Below, piece by piece: positions 44,401-54,667 of a stretch of DNA of 64,000 bases (its first letter is position 1; the number at the start of each line of letters is the position of its first letter). The notes below the pieces were generated by a model. That model saw only the letters and a program-made list of their open reading frames with translations, was not told where the DNA came from and made no database searches. This stretch comes from Mermis nigrescens (lineage: Eukaryota; Nematoda; Enoplea; Mermithida; Mermithidae), in the NCBI GenBank assembly GCA_036768485.1, contig JAVLUZ010000154.1:20054428-20118427 (forward strand). Direction: 5' to 3'. Both the position numbers and the translations under genes were made by a program.

Positions 44401-47400
44401 TACATTTTTTCAACTTTCAAATAACTAAGTCATATTTGCTGCAGGCACGTAGCTGGCCTTTTGAATTGAGGGGTCAAAAATTTTTGAGTCGGATTTCTAA
44501 ACAACCGCTTCTTGTAGGTGGTCTAAAATACATAATTGTGTTTTTGAGCATTTCTTGGCCAGCCTACATAATAAAGATAAAAATTTGGGCCAACCCAGAA
44601 AACCTACTACAAGGTTTTTGAGGAGTTGGAGTTTTACACATTTTCGATGGATTTCATGGTAGTTCAGCGATTTCAGAAAGTTTTGGGATTTCAGGGACTC
44701 CAGGAAGTTCAGGCTCTGTGCTATATACTACGCACGAAGTGGTAAGCTTGTGTCGTATGAATGTACTTGACGCAGCTGACATATACGCATCTAAAGCAAG
44801 CTAAGCACTCTCCATATTAAATAAGCGTGGAAGTGCAAGACAATGATTTGCTAAGGCACATTGCAAGGCCATCAGAGTGGATTGGTCAGTCAAACATGGA
44901 ATCCTAAGTTTATAGCTCTAGAACATCCAGAAGTACGGCACAAAAGCATTTATAGTCTGTTTCACATAACTTCGTGCATAAATGTTAAGAATTTTTATCG
45001 ACAGTAAGCCGAGGGTATTACGATAACTATATATCAGATCAATACTATAATCGCAATCCTGTCAGTTCATTGTCGGAGATAGTTTTAAAATTTATGACCG
45101 AAGTTGTGTGAAACAGAGATGGTTAAAGGCTGATTTTAAGTTTTATTAAAACATAATTTAGATGTTACAGTGTGCTATTTCGTATACAATGTTATAACCT
45201 ATGTAAAGAAATGTTAAGAAGCGTAAGGAAAAAATTGAAGAGAAATTGAAAAATCTTTTGATTGATTTCGAAATTGGACATAAAAATTTATCATTTAACC
45301 TATCTGCATGACTGATTCATATACATCGAGTCCAAGTTTGACTTCAGGAAATTTCGAAATCCTTGTCTAACACTTGACATATTACCATTTTTAAGTCGTA
45401 TTTTGACTGTCTTTTTGGTAGACTTCGAAAAGTTTTAATTTTTCTCCTCTAAGAGGACCCTTGTAAAAAATAAAAACAACTTAGCAGCACTAAACGCAAA
45501 AGTCTCTAAAATCATAACTTTCTGGAATTCGCGAAACTATTAAACAACGTGAAATCGGAATCCCTGAAGTTCCTGAAATCCCTGTAGTCCCTGAAATCCC
45601 TGAAATCCCTGAAGTCCCTGAAATCCCTGAAATCTCTGAAATCCCTAAAGTCCCTGAAATCCCTGAAGTCCCTGAAATCCCTAAAGTCCCTGAAATCCGT
45701 GAAGTCCCAAAAAAGTTAACATCCCTGAACTCCCTGAAATCCTTGAAATCCGCAAAAAAAGTTTGTATCCACCTCAGCATGTAGTAGGTTTTATGGGTTG
45801 GGCCAAAAATTTATTAAATTAAAAAATTAACTTATGATTCCAATATTCAAAAAAACATGTCGTATAAAATGGCCACAAAACTGACTTAGAAACAATATAT
45901 TCAAACTTGACCTAGCTTAAAAATTGTTTTGTACTGAATTCAGGTTATTGCAACTTATTAACGATGTCTTACTCAAACTTGGTCTCTTTGGAAGGTAAAA
46001 GTTATACAAAAACAATAAATCGGGTGCAAAGCGCCCGAGCACCAGAAATGGGTCGTCGACGCTTAAGGCCTTGAGCGAACGACAATTTCTGATAATAGCT
46101 TATTTTGGCGCAGAAAGTCCGTCCTTCTAAAGCGACCATATTTATGAAGAAACTGTCAGCAGTCACGAAAATTGATGTGTTGCTTTTCCGATGATCCTAT
46201 TAGCCAAAAAATGAATATTTCGAGTCGCATGATTGCAAGGGAGATAGAATACTGAGAAATTTTATCCTTAGTTTGCTGTCTGCGGATGTGTTCTAGCCAC
46301 TAAAATCAGCCTATGATCTGGCATATGTGAAAAATCGCGAAAATGGTGACTCATTAAAGCTTGGCTCGTAGCTGACGAACGATGTTTATTTTTCATAGTT
46401 CGCACATTAACATTTTACTATTCGTGTTTTCTGAATTTTCGAAATATGTATAATAAAAAAGTAGGGTACAATTTTAGTTTCGTCTCATAAATTATGCAAA
46501 TTTATACTTAGAAACATAACAACGCCTTTTAATAAAACGGTTTTGATTTACTTTTTCATGCTTAAGAAAATATAGAAATGATATGCCTGACATGATAAAT
46601 ATCCTTGAGCACTTAAGCAATTCATTTGTTATATTCTTATATGTTCCACGATAGATTGAAGTTCAAAAGTGAAGATGCCTTTTATAAGCTGCTCAATTAT
46701 TTAACCTTTACTGAACTTTGCAGCTATTCATATATTAATGTGTATGAACTTCTAACCATTTTTTATTTTAAACCATTTTTCAGCTCACTTCTATTTGTTT
46801 GACAACGAGAACGAACTCTTAAAGACATAAAATGGGATTGAAAGATAAAGGTAACCAATTAAAAGAAATAGAAAATTTTGAAGTAATGGAAAGTCATAAT
46901 GGATTCTATATTTCCTAGACAGGTCGGTGCCATGCATGTAATAATCGTGAGGAAAAATTGAATTTTATCACAGATAGGTAACGCAATAGATAATATATTT
47001 GAAAAGTGCTTTGACTTACGTGAGGCTTACACAAATCTAAAACAGACTTTTCGTACCTTTGTAAAGTTCATTATTTGAACGTTGTGCCTGATTGTGCACA
47101 ATTAGCTTCAGAGGAAAAATAAAACGTAAAAAATATAATTTTTGTATGCATTACCGTTTTTTCATGGATTTCATTTTAGTTCAGCGAGGATGGCCAGCTA
47201 AAGCACAGCAAGTGGTCGTGCCTCTAATGAACACTTCACTCTGTAATGACGATGAGCATTATAGCGGTAAAATTGATGAGACTATGATTTGTGCAGGATA
47301 TGAAGAAGGCAATAGAGATTCATGTCAGGTGAGAACGGTTTGAAGTTTCTTATCATGTGATGAACGTGGGGAGCGTTTGACTTACCAATATTAGTTATTT

Positions 47401-48165
47401 ACAGCCGCCCTTTTGTCTATCTTATAAATTTACATAAATTAAATTCAGGCAACACATACATACATGCACTCCCTCACAATGAATCTTTAAGGATAGGTAT
47501 TGCAACTTTTTTGAAAGAAAATCCTGAATTAGGTCAGAAAACGGCAAAAACGCTACTTCGCGTAGGGAATATCGGATTTTTCAAACTGCATGACGAAAAT
47601 CCTGACCCAGTGTACAGTATCGAAAAAATTCGAAGCGTGATGAAAGAGAGTAAGAAGGAAATGAAAATTAAGTTCATTAATCAAATTTCAAATTATTACT
47701 TTTGAAGGTAAAACTGCCTCTATTAAAAATTTCTCTGATTATAGACGTATGAATATGTCAAGTTTAGCTCAGTGTATCTTGTACGTTACGTATATTGATT
47801 ATATGTAATTGATTTCCTCTTTTGGTCCCTTTTCTGCATGCAGATCTCATATGCTTTTTCCTTCATCGAAAAATTCATCTAGTCATTAATAATTGAATCT
47901 TTTGGAGAAGACCGAGTTGAATAATTTCTCCTAATTAATCTTTTAGTGTTAAAAATAAATAAATGCTTCAGTTCAAGCCATTGATTAAAGTTTAAAGTTT
48001 CAGGGTGACAGCGGAGGTCCATTAATGTATTATAATACTTCGATAAAGCAATTCTTTGTTGTTGGAATCGTCAGTTGGGGTGAGGACTGCGGAGAACCAT
48101 TAAAACCGGGTGTTTATTCGCGTGTGTCTATGTCTCACAGCTGGATTGTGTCCGAACTGCAATAA
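29409..48165 (+). CDS. Secreted mosaic trypsin-like serine protease, seven exons
   Basis: Exons 29409-29490, 31207-31539, 31616-32822, 33587-33886, 44106-44365, 47180-47328 and 48004-48165 join in phase at every GT..AG junction to give 830 codons plus TAA. Order: signal peptide (1-17), six-cysteine PAN-like module (about 30-135), RRKR at 142-145 (furin-type site), Asn/Ser/Thr-rich region to about 540 with more than 20 N-glycosylation sequons, linker with two CG motifs, activation cleavage R596|IVGG, and an S1 protease domain. Catalytic His637 (TAAHC), Asp686 (SYDVALM) and Ser780 (GDSGGP) are present. Asp774 lies six residues before the serine and, with glycines in SWGE and KPGVY, predicts cleavage after Lys/Arg. 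A linker cysteine probably bonds to Cys in NFVCVPE. The role may be in a clotting, immune or matrix cascade (inference). The fourth intron is 10.2 kb because of transposons. Confidence 0.85.
30410..30840. repeat. F3 repeat interrupted by an F2 MITE
   Basis: F3-like start (GCGGCCGATCTACAT) and body (30630-30840) are split by an F2 element at 30455-30624. It lies in the first intron of the protease. Confidence 0.55.
30455..30624. mobile_element. Tc1/mariner-like MITE, family F2
   Basis: It begins TACAGTCCGTTTCACAC and ends TTGAAACGGACTATA, about 170 bp, with body matching the reverse of 28333-28500. Confidence 0.75.
31207..31539 (+). CDS. Protease exon 2 (PAN-like module)
   Basis: Acceptor GCTCATAG|AT, donor GACCA|GTAAAT, 333 nt. 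Six cysteines are placed RYC, HRC-ALLC, KIC, GYC and LSC; the core [18 protein letters not shown] followed by GNGYCEL is the PAN/apple signature order. PAN modules mediate binding to proteins or glycans and are found in some zymogens. Confidence 0.75.
31616..32822 (+). CDS. Protease exon 3 (RRKR site and glycosylated region)
   Basis: Acceptor TTTTTCAG|CC after a 76-bp intron; donor CAACAA|GTGAGT. It starts [13 protein letters not shown], a likely furin-type cleavage site, then a long Asn/Ser/Thr-rich region with more than 20 NxS/T sequons (NISN, NATI, NYSE, NSSW, NWSS). Such regions are extended and heavily glycosylated. There is only one cysteine (SACPKN). Minus-strand ORF 32193-32543 is a shadow of this exon. 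Confidence 0.85.
33325..33535. repeat. MITE-like repeat shared with 13485-13700
   Basis: It starts AAAATTTACGGGAGGGGTTC and ends near GATGGCCAACTTTAGAGG. It lies only about 50 bp before the acceptor of protease exon 4. ORF sequence before 33587 comes from this repeat and is not coding. Confidence 0.6.
33587..33886 (+). CDS. Protease exon 4 (activation site, catalytic His)
   Basis: Acceptor TTATTTTAG|TCAAAG, donor TATGAA|GTAATA, 300 nt. After a linker with DCG and KCG, it reads [20 protein letters not shown] and then [17 protein letters not shown]. The IVGG start and His of AAHC are diagnostic of the S1 family. Confidence 0.9.
34123..34316. mobile_element. hAT-like MITE, family F4 (TSD TGAGTACG)
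   Basis: A 194-bp element with ends CAGTGGCGGATCCAGG and CTAAATCCGCCCCTG, flanked by a perfect 8-bp duplication TGAGTACG (34115-34122 and 34317-34324). The body has long G-runs. Intronic in the protease gene. Confidence 0.9.
34735..34835. repeat. TTTGAAT/GAATCAT microsatellite-like patch
   Basis: GAATCATT, TTTGAATC and TTTGAATTTGAATT words alternate over about 100 bp in the long protease intron. Confidence 0.6.
35365..35625. repeat. Dispersed repeat family F3
   Basis: The start AACTGAGGGGGTCAGCCGG, middle TACGTTATTACACAG and C-rich end match the other F3 copies. The 78-codon ORF across it is spurious. Confidence 0.55.
35722..36472. mobile_element. Fold-back element, copy 2
   Basis: It begins ACTAGCAAAGAAAAATGCTC and ends with the inverted GAGCATTTTCTTTGCTAGT, with arms of about 170 bp or more. 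It is the same element as at 5543 and 48273 and joins large repeat copy B on its right through the shared sequence TTTTAATTAGTATGATTTG. Confidence 0.85.
37008..38446. mobile_element. Unclassified insertion inside repeat copy B
   Basis: Comparison with copy A (reverse of about 4700-4770) shows that similarity breaks after ATCAGATGT at 37007, and repeat-family sequence resumes at 38447. The inserted 1.4 kb is less AT-rich and has no convincing ORF or terminal repeats. It carries the F4 MITE at 37910-38096. Its class is unknown, and the right boundary is approximate because an inverted piece of the repeat follows. Confidence 0.5.
37910..38096. mobile_element. hAT-like MITE, family F4 (TSD GGTAAAGG)
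   Basis: A 187-bp element with ends CAGTGGCGGATCTAGG and CTAAATCCGCCCCTG and a perfect 8-bp duplication GGTAAAGG (37902-37909 and 38097-38104). Overlapping ORFs on both strands are spurious. Confidence 0.92.
40803..41325. mobile_element. Fold-back element, diverged partial copy
   Basis: Inverted arms include AGACTTCCCCTAAACAACGC (left) and GTTGTTTAGGGGAAGTCT (right), then the standard right end through TTTTTTGTTCCATCGGAGC to CTTTGCTAG. The outer left arm is missing. It separates large repeat copies B and D. Confidence 0.65.
41366..41632 (+). mobile_element. tRNA-derived SINE
   Basis: The head contains an A-box-like segment in GACGCCGAGTGGTAAACC and a B box in GGTTCGATTCC, the two internal RNA polymerase III promoter parts of a tRNA gene, in the order and spacing expected. 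It resembles a class with a long variable arm (Ser/Leu type). A conserved body (CAACCCAGCCTTTCATCCCT, then GGGGTCGATAAATGGGAAGC) follows and recurs at 59641. It is not a functional tRNA, as the acceptor stem does not pair. Confidence 0.75.
41640..43950 (+). repeat. Large palindrome-rich repeat, copy D, tandem 0.48-kb units
   Basis: Four tandem units start with GGGCGG or a variant near 41871, 42319, 42796 and 43275 (spacing about 448, 477 and 479), each with GTGTAAACTTTACAC or a variant soon after, then CGCAATATTGGG, then TTCCGCCTACTTAGCGGAG. The copy ends with GGTAGCGCTATCGCGCTACC near 43926. ORF 43758-44069 is inside the repeat. Intronic in the protease gene. Confidence 0.8.
44106..44365 (+). 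CDS. Protease exon 5 (catalytic Asp)
   Basis: Acceptor GATGTTTTAG|CCGATT, donor GACCGACT|GTAAGC, 260 nt. It encodes [22 protein letters not shown] with the catalytic aspartate, NFVCVPE, and VSGWGWTD. Phase matches both neighbours. Confidence 0.9.
44951..45120. mobile_element. Tc1/mariner-like MITE, family F2
   Basis: It begins TATAGTCTGTTTCACATAAC and ends GTGTGAAACAGAGAT; the final ACTATA is degraded. The body closely matches 7246-7413 in the same orientation. Confidence 0.8.
45540..45760. repeat. 9-bp minisatellite, ATCCCTGAA/GTCCCTGAA
   Basis: About 22 copies of a 9-mer alternating ATCCCTGAA and GTCCCTGAA. The minus-strand ORF ([10 protein letters not shown] repeats) is its translation. 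Related degenerate copies occur in reverse at about 44650-44720. Confidence 0.85.
47180..47328 (+). CDS. Protease exon 6 (specificity pocket)
   Basis: Acceptor TCATTTTAG|TTCAGCG, donor TGTCAG|GTGAGA, 149 nt. It encodes [16 protein letters not shown], then [17 protein letters not shown]. The Asp before SCQ is the S1 pocket residue of trypsins. Confidence 0.9.
48004..48165 (+). CDS. Protease exon 7 (catalytic Ser, stop)
   Basis: Acceptor AAGTTTCAG|GGTGAC. It encodes [31 protein letters not shown] and ends [11 protein letters not shown] at 48163-48165. The hexamer AATAAA at 48161-48166 overlaps the stop codon and is the nearest canonical poly(A) signal seen. Confidence 0.9.
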   Translation, partial: GDSGGPLMYYNTSIKQFFVVGIVSWGEDCGEPLKPGVYSRVSMSHSWIVSELQ

Positions 48166-48272
48166 ACGACCTGTGATAGTTTTACCAATGTTTATTCATT
48201 AAGTGCATAATAATTAAAATTGTCAATTGTCTTCGCAATCTGTGAAGTACCTACCTATCTACCTATTCTTTT

Positions 48273-49045
48273 ACTAGCAAAGAAAAATGCTCCGATGGAA
48301 CAAAAAAGATGAATATACTTGGAATTGTGGATTATGAAGGATGTAAAAGGAGGGGACTAGGAAAAATCTACTTAAAGTCGCAAAATCTGCTAAAGATCAC
48401 ACTTTCTCTAAGCAACGCAAAAAATCTGAGTATATTCTGCGGCCAACAGATTGAAATAAATATTTAAACATAAAATGATTGAAAAAGCAGCATATTAGCT
48501 ACGCAGTAGCTATGGGAAATGATGTTGAGTAAACTGACAGTCTTTCTAAGCCAATTGAATGAATGGTTTAAAACAGTAGGAAACGCGTAAGTTGACTAGA
48601 TGACTTAAAACAGACTAAATGTAGGTACACTAGCACGCCCTTAACGATTGTGTGCACTGATCAATCGGCCTCTGCTTTGCTTGCTTTAATGCTCAAAACA
48701 AAATAAAACAACTTTAAATACAATACCACTTAGTTTTCTATCAATCAGGATACGAAGCTAGTCAGCGTTGCTACTTGCCAGCAATTTTAAAACAATAAAC
48801 ATTAGGTACAGATTCCGTTTATACACTCTTATCTGAAACTTTGAACATTATTTAAAAAAGACACTTTTTAAAGGCCGCAGAATATACTTCGATTTTTAGC
48901 GTTGCTTAGAGAAAGTGTGAATTTTGGCAGATTTTGCGACTTTAAGTAGATTTTTCCTAGTCCCCTCCTTTTACCTCCTTTATTAATCCACAATTCCAAG
49001 TATATTCATCTTTTTTGTTCCATCGGAGCATTTTTCTTTGCTAGT
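48273..49045. mobile_element. Fold-back element, copy 3
   Basis: It begins ACTAGCAAAGAAAAATGCTC and ends with the inverted GAGCATTTTTCTTTGCTAGT. It starts about 110 bp after the protease stop codon and joins large repeat copy C through ACACTACTTTTAATTAG. Confidence 0.85.
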
Positions 49046-50516
49046 ACACTACTTTTAATTAGCGTGATTTCAGTACACCAAAAAAATAAATATCACATGT
49101 CAGCCACTTTACACCACTGTTTTGTGCAAACAAACTGGCGTATCACATTTGGTTTCTGGTTCATTTTTAGACTTGAGATTATATCCAGACTCATAACCCA
49201 TAACTTGACAGAAAAAAACAAGACAGAAACATGTTTAACTCCCCCATTTTTTTGACTTTACACCTCCCGAAAAAGCTAAATACTGATGTAAACAAACGCA
49301 ATTCGCTGTGACGCGTACCCCTTAGGAAGTACTTAATTTTTATCATATTCGACCTCGCCCGACTTCTGAACAGAGAAGCTGGCGAACAAAAAATGTACAA
49401 ACACGCATTTTCCACTGTCCACCACATTGTAAACTTTAAAAATCTTAACCTAACGCCCCATTGAATGTAAATAAATTCGGTTCGGGCCAGTTTGTTGCCC
49501 TTTGATTGTAGTAGTTTGTATGTTCCAAACTTATGTTCCGCAAAATATTTCATATGATTAACCAATCAAAATACGAAAAAACGCTGTTTTTTCGCCCACT
49601 TTACACCTCAGATTTCGAACTTTACACCCCATAAACAACTCAATATTACGTTTTTTTGAACGCGGCTTGCTTCGACGTGTAGCCATTATAAGTTACTTTA
49701 TTTCTATTTTATTCAATTCATCCCAACTCATAACCGGAAAAGTTTGCAGAGAAATCTTGGACAAAATCTGTTTTTTTACTCATTCACTAGAGTCTAAAGT
49801 TTAAAACCCTAATATTAACTGCGTATTGATTGTAGAAAAGTTTGCTGGTAAGCACAGGATAGCCCTTGATCCGTAGTACATATCTGTCAGAAAAAATTTC
49901 CTAAAACTCATAACCGGAGTTGTTGGCAGACATAAACAAGTCGAAAACTCGGCCAACATGTGTCTTTTCACCCCCAGATTTTCGCACTCTTCACACTCCC
50001 ATTCGAGAACTGAGGCGAAATTTAAAAAACAAAAAAGTGCTATCTGCAGAACCTAAATAGATGAATAAGTCAAATGAAGTGCATGGTTTTGCCAAGAGAA
50101 TTAAAAAATGGAAAAGTCAGCATTCAGAAGATTCGAACCATCATTCTTTTCTTAAGAGCGCATCCGAGAACGGAGTTGTCAACCACTGCGCCAACTCAGG
50201 CGCGTAGCCAGGATTTTATTTTGGGGGGTCAAGACAAGCATTCTAAAATTTTATTGTACAAGGCTTATTGTGCTGAAAATTAGCCAATCCCCATCCATTC
50301 TCCACAGAAAAATTTAGGATAAAACTATATTGAACCTGAGATTGATGGTTAAAACTTTTGGGCAATTATTGAAAAATTTAGGTGGTAAATTACTATAAAT
50401 CTGCGCATACATGCTTGAACCATTAAATGCATTCATCAACAAAATCAGCAAGTAATCATTAGAGCATTTTTTATTTTTCATGGCACGACATAAATTGGAA
50501 GATCTGCTACAGTACA

Positions 50517-50728
50517 TTAAAGATCTATTCTGCGACTAGTTGAGGCAAACATTTGAAGTATATTATCACAATCTATTGTCATTTCACGATGCACAGCGAC
50601 TAGGGTAACATTTGAGCAACGTTCTTCGGTCATGCGTGATCTGAGGTAGCTTTTAACTCTTCTCAATGTGGAAAACGTTCTCTCAGGCGTCGAAGTAGTA
50701 ACCGGTACAGTAAGCAGGATCTGAGAAT
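50517..50728 (-). pseudogene. hAT transposase C-terminal dimerisation exon
   Basis: The translation VPVTTSTPERTFSTLRRVKS, LRSRMTEERCSNVTLVAVHRE matches the hAT C-terminal dimerisation signature (SxERxFSxLRRIKSxLRxxM...RLxxLxLLxIHR). It is preceded by an acceptor-like TTATATTCTCAG and ends in TAA. Confidence 0.8.
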
Positions 50729-50782
50729 ATAAACAATTTTTAAAATGCATCACAGCAATTCCAAGCAATAAATGACAGAAAG

Positions 50783-51169
50783 CAGGGGCGTATGCAGGAT
50801 AAGGAGGGAAGGCGGTCCAAAATTGGTGACCTTATATTCCGAGATACGTTCACTGGGGCACCAAATCAACTGCATATTTTTCTGATGTTTTCAAACATTC
50901 TCTATCCGATGAGCTCATAAAATTCAACTTTTTCAAAAAAATTTCTCCTATGGATAAGCTATGAAAAATGACATTTTTTTGGCCGCGCTCGGGCCTAAAT
51001 TGATTACAATAATGATTATATGGCGCGAAGCACCTAAAATTTTGAGATTATTGATGAAGAAGAGCCGATTTCAATCATTTTTCAATGCATTATCTTACCT
51101 TCCTAAAATTGTTTCTCGGGCCAAGGAGGGAGGCGGCCGCCCTCCCTGCCTCCCCTGCGTACGCCTATG
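50783..51169. mobile_element. hAT-like MITE nested in the hAT
   Basis: Ends CAGGGGCGTATGCAGG and CCTGCGTACGCCTATG, 387 bp, flanked by ACAGAAAG (50775-50782) and ACAGGAAG (51170-51177), 7 of 8 matching. It contains a GGCGCGAAGCACC block like the F4-related larger elements. The 69-codon plus ORF is spurious. Confidence 0.82.
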
Positions 51170-52185
51170 ACAGGAAGGTAATATTATAGGTTGTCCCATG
51201 TGCCCAATTGCTAGATTGGCATGAAGGTATGTATTCTTATATCAAATCTGAATCTTGAAAATAGCAACTTAACATAAATTCAAATAGCTTAATCATTGTG
51301 AAGAAATTATTAATAAAAGAATTTGCATTTTCAATAAGAATTTTAAAGCTAAAATAACAGTGACAATGCAGTAACATCGATTTATAAAAGCTGAAGTTGA
51401 TCGAACGTTTAATTAGGAGAATTTAAGAAATAAGTAACCTATTTACTTCTACTGCGTTGTATCAACAACTTAATTCCCATGGGGAATACTGAATGTCAAC
51501 TTGCCATATTAAGTAGAAATAAATAAAACTTTACCAACCAAGGTAAGTTAAAATTAAGGGGATTTAAAAGTTTTCACACTAAACCTCAAAAAAAGATCGT
51601 ACAGTATTTTGTATTTCCCTCAAAATTGCTTGAAACCATGGAGAAAATTTTGACAAAAATAATGCCCTCATAATTAACTCCTACACGAATATCCTGCTTT
51701 TGAACACCAGTAGGTAGCTTATATTTTTAGTTGGTTTAAAAACTTTTAAAGCAAAATGTATATTTGGCTCAAATTCTAAGCTGCAAACAGCAAGTGCATC
51801 CGATGCGTTTCTAGGCAAGGTTGTGGCATCCATGTTCTTAAACTGACGTTTCCAGCTACGGTATTCACCAAAAAAGCTTGCCTCTGCGCAATCTATTTGT
51901 TCAGAAATTTATGAGTAGATAGAACGGATTGTATCATCATTGTCAGCTGAATTTTTATAGAACAATTAGAGCAAAAGGTTTCTTCTTAGCAACATAGGAA
52001 CAATAAGCAAAAGCATGATCAGAGCTGCACCTGCAACTAATTCGGCAAATTTAGAAAGTAACAATATATTTTAAAGAATGCATAGGTGCATGAGGTTAAA
52101 TTTTCAGGAAAGTGGATGTTTTAAATGTGAAGGTGGATGGTAATTTTTTAAAAATCGAATTTATAGTGAAAAAAACGATGATATC

Positions 52186-52453
52186 CACACATGGGCGTGG
52201 GGGGTTTGGGGGTATGCAGCCCCCAGAAGTTGAAATACCCCCCCCAGAAATCAAAATACCCCCCCCAGAAAATTTTTTTTTGCTTTTTTAGCAATTTTTT
52301 GATGCCATTGGATAGTTCTCGATGAGAAACGTCGAAAAATGGTGTTTTTTCGCCATACGACCACTTTTAAGACCATTTTTGACCTTTGAAAATTTTTTCA
52401 CTCCCTCCAGAAATTTTTTCACCCCCCCAGAATTTTGGTGCTGCCCACCTATG
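52186..52453. mobile_element. F1 MITE nested in the hAT (TSD RTGATATC)
   Basis: Ends CACACATGGGC and GCCCACCTATG. Flanks ATGATATC (52178-52185) and GTGATATC (52454-52461) match at 7 of 8. Confidence 0.88.
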
Positions 52454-53251
52454 GTGATATCACTTTAACCCAATCATGTTGACGAATTTCAAACTCACTT
52501 AAAACAACTTCACAGCATTTCTAAACTAACAAGTTATCTTTCTTAATCCAATAAAGATTAAAGCTAGCTTTCTGAGCTTAGCAATATAGAATTCTCAGAC
52601 ATAAAGCAGAAATCACAGTAATTCTTAAGTTTTGACATCAAGTATTATCAAAATCCAACCAATCTACAATGTGAATGTTTGTTTATCATAGTCGGAAAGG
52701 TGATAGCACTACGTGTCCCAAAAATTATTCAGGAGTCTAATATGTTAAAAATACGTAGTATAAAGCCGCTGAATGTCACTATAGGGAGGAGAGCAACTAA
52801 CGTCCTAGAATTATTGAACTAAAACATAAAATTTTGTGACTTAAAAACAGATAAAAAAGCAAAAGGTCTTTTCTTAGCAACAAAAGGTCTTTCTGATTTT
52901 TTTCAATAAATAGCTTTCTGCCTAAAATACTGAAGATCGACTCCCCTGCTTTTCTGACCTGACTGGCAAAAACATATGTTTATCAATTTACTTACTAAAA
53001 TAAGCCGGAATCAAGTGCTGCAACTTGAAGATTGATCGTGTGCTGAAATTAAATCGCAATTCAAGTTGCTCAATTAGCTTCTTAAGATATTACTGATAGA
53101 TCGTGGTCTGACACTCCATTCGACTTGGCCTGATTGATGCGCTGCCCTGCACGAGCTTTGCTTTGTCCAGAGCTAAAAATGCAAAGAGCCAATGACCAGA
53201 TAAAAACTTAAGCTACGAGTATGTGTCAAAGTAATTAACTACAGTGCTCAC

Positions 53252-53503
53252 CATACCTGGACGTGGGGATTTGTGGGGTATGCACCCCAGAAGGCAAAAT
53301 ACCCAACAATAAAATGCAACCCCCAGAATTTCATTTTGTAAATTTTTTCTCTTTTTTTGGTTTTTTATGCCAATCGATAGAGCTTAATGAGGGATGTTCA
53401 AAAACGATGTTTTTTCACCGCAGCACCATTTTCAAGGCCAAAAATTGGACTTTTGAAATAGTTTTCACCCCTTCCTTCAGAACTTTAAAGCTGCACACCT
53501 ATG
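53252..53503. mobile_element. F1 MITE nested in the hAT, older
   Basis: Ends CATACCTGGACG and CTGCACACCTATG, with the F1 core (ATGCCAATCGATAG). Flanks GTGCTCAC (53244-53251) and GTGCTCCT (53504-53511) match at 6 of 8. Confidence 0.75.
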
Positions 53504-53939
53504 GTGCTCCTCACCATGAAAGTTGACGCTCTTATATGCTTCATAGGCTGATGGAGCTTATTAAAGGATATATCTTTAACATGTCGGTCATGCCTGGGCG
53601 TAAATAGGACTGACGTGTTGAACGTGCATCCTTCGGCAAGCTCTATCTTCCTTTGATGCATATTAGAGCATCAACATTCGTGACAAGTAGCAATTAAGTA
53701 AAATATAGAGCAATTAATTACCAAAAGAAATCACAATAATTTGAAAAGTTACAAAAAATGATCAAGCCACCTATCAAATCACTCACCTATCACCTGTGGA
53801 AATGACGAAATCAAAATGTCCTTCCGTGAATATTTGCATTATTCTTTGAACAATTGCAAAAATTGTAAACACTAAATAAATTGAATGTACTATTGATGGA
53901 GATCTGAAATTTTACCCATTCTACCTGCCGTGCTGACCA

Positions 53940-54355
53940 TTAACTTATGAAATGATGATCAGCAGCACACATGCACATAGGGAGGGGTGAGCGGAGGGTA
54001 TTTCCCCAGCTCAAGGGTCCGAAAGGCAGGTAACTGTCGAGTGATTTGAGCCAAATTTTTAATATAAGAACCTTGTAATTTTTGAATGGCTTAGTGACGA
54101 ATTGACCGAGGCGATTATTTCTTTGATCTACAGATGCAAATACTACACAAAACTTGCAGAAGGCGCCTTCCATTTTCTCGCTATAACTAAGCCAATTAAA
54201 TTTTTTGAGCCAGTCAAACTGCAAACGTCTATTAAAACCATTCTGCACAACTAGAGGAAATGCATAATCTTTACTTGGTGTCCAGCCATTAAAAAGAAGA
54301 TCAAACTTCGTCTGATCATCACAAGTTGAACGAATAAAATTTGCTATATCGCCCC
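53940..54355 (-). pseudogene. hAT transposase TTF-type zinc-finger exon
   Basis: After the acceptor TGCCTTTATTTAG|GG the translation reads DIANFIRS, LFNGWTPSKDYAFP, RRLQFDWLKKFNWLSYS and EGAFCKFCVVF. The WLxYS...GAFCxxCVxF pattern is the TTF-type finger seen in hAT (ZMYM1-like) transposases. The frame then runs on without the catalytic domain. Confidence 0.7.
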
Positions 54356-54445
54356 CTAAATAAAGGCAGGCAAGTTTTAATTATTGCTTAACAAGTTACA
54401 AAGCAATTGCAAATAGCTGACCTAAGGAGCAGTTGGTATCTTCTA

Positions 54446-54667
54446 CTAGTGCTGACGTTTCCAGTGAAGTATCATCCGCTTCTGACTGTGATGCAATCGA
54501 TTCAGAATGATGTTGATTATCTTCACTTGCCTCAACAGTTTGTTGAGGACGTCTAAAAAGAAATAAGACTTTGATAATCTCACAAGCGGATAGTGAGAGA
54601 GAGAGCGAGAATAACTAGGTGTATACTTTGAAAAGACGTCAGTCAAACATAACTGTCGTTTCGGCAT
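54446..54667 (-). pseudogene. hAT transposase N-terminal exon
   Basis: It starts MPKRQLCLTDVFSKYTPS, which resembles the MSKRQxTIxxFF start of ZMYM1/hAT-type transposases. A donor may occur after the Ser/Glu-rich acidic part (translation beyond about 54550 changes character). Remnant of an inactive element. Confidence 0.5.

Larger units (their letters stand above)
44366..47179 (+). other. Fifth intron of the protease gene
   Basis: It holds two TTCAGGGA-type minisatellite patches (44650-44720, 45540-45760), an F2 MITE (44951-45120) and otherwise AT-rich sequence with no exon seen. Confidence 0.6.

Noticed and set aside
45490..45780. 96-codon ORF with ISGTSG repeats
   Set aside because: Translation of a 9-bp minisatellite.
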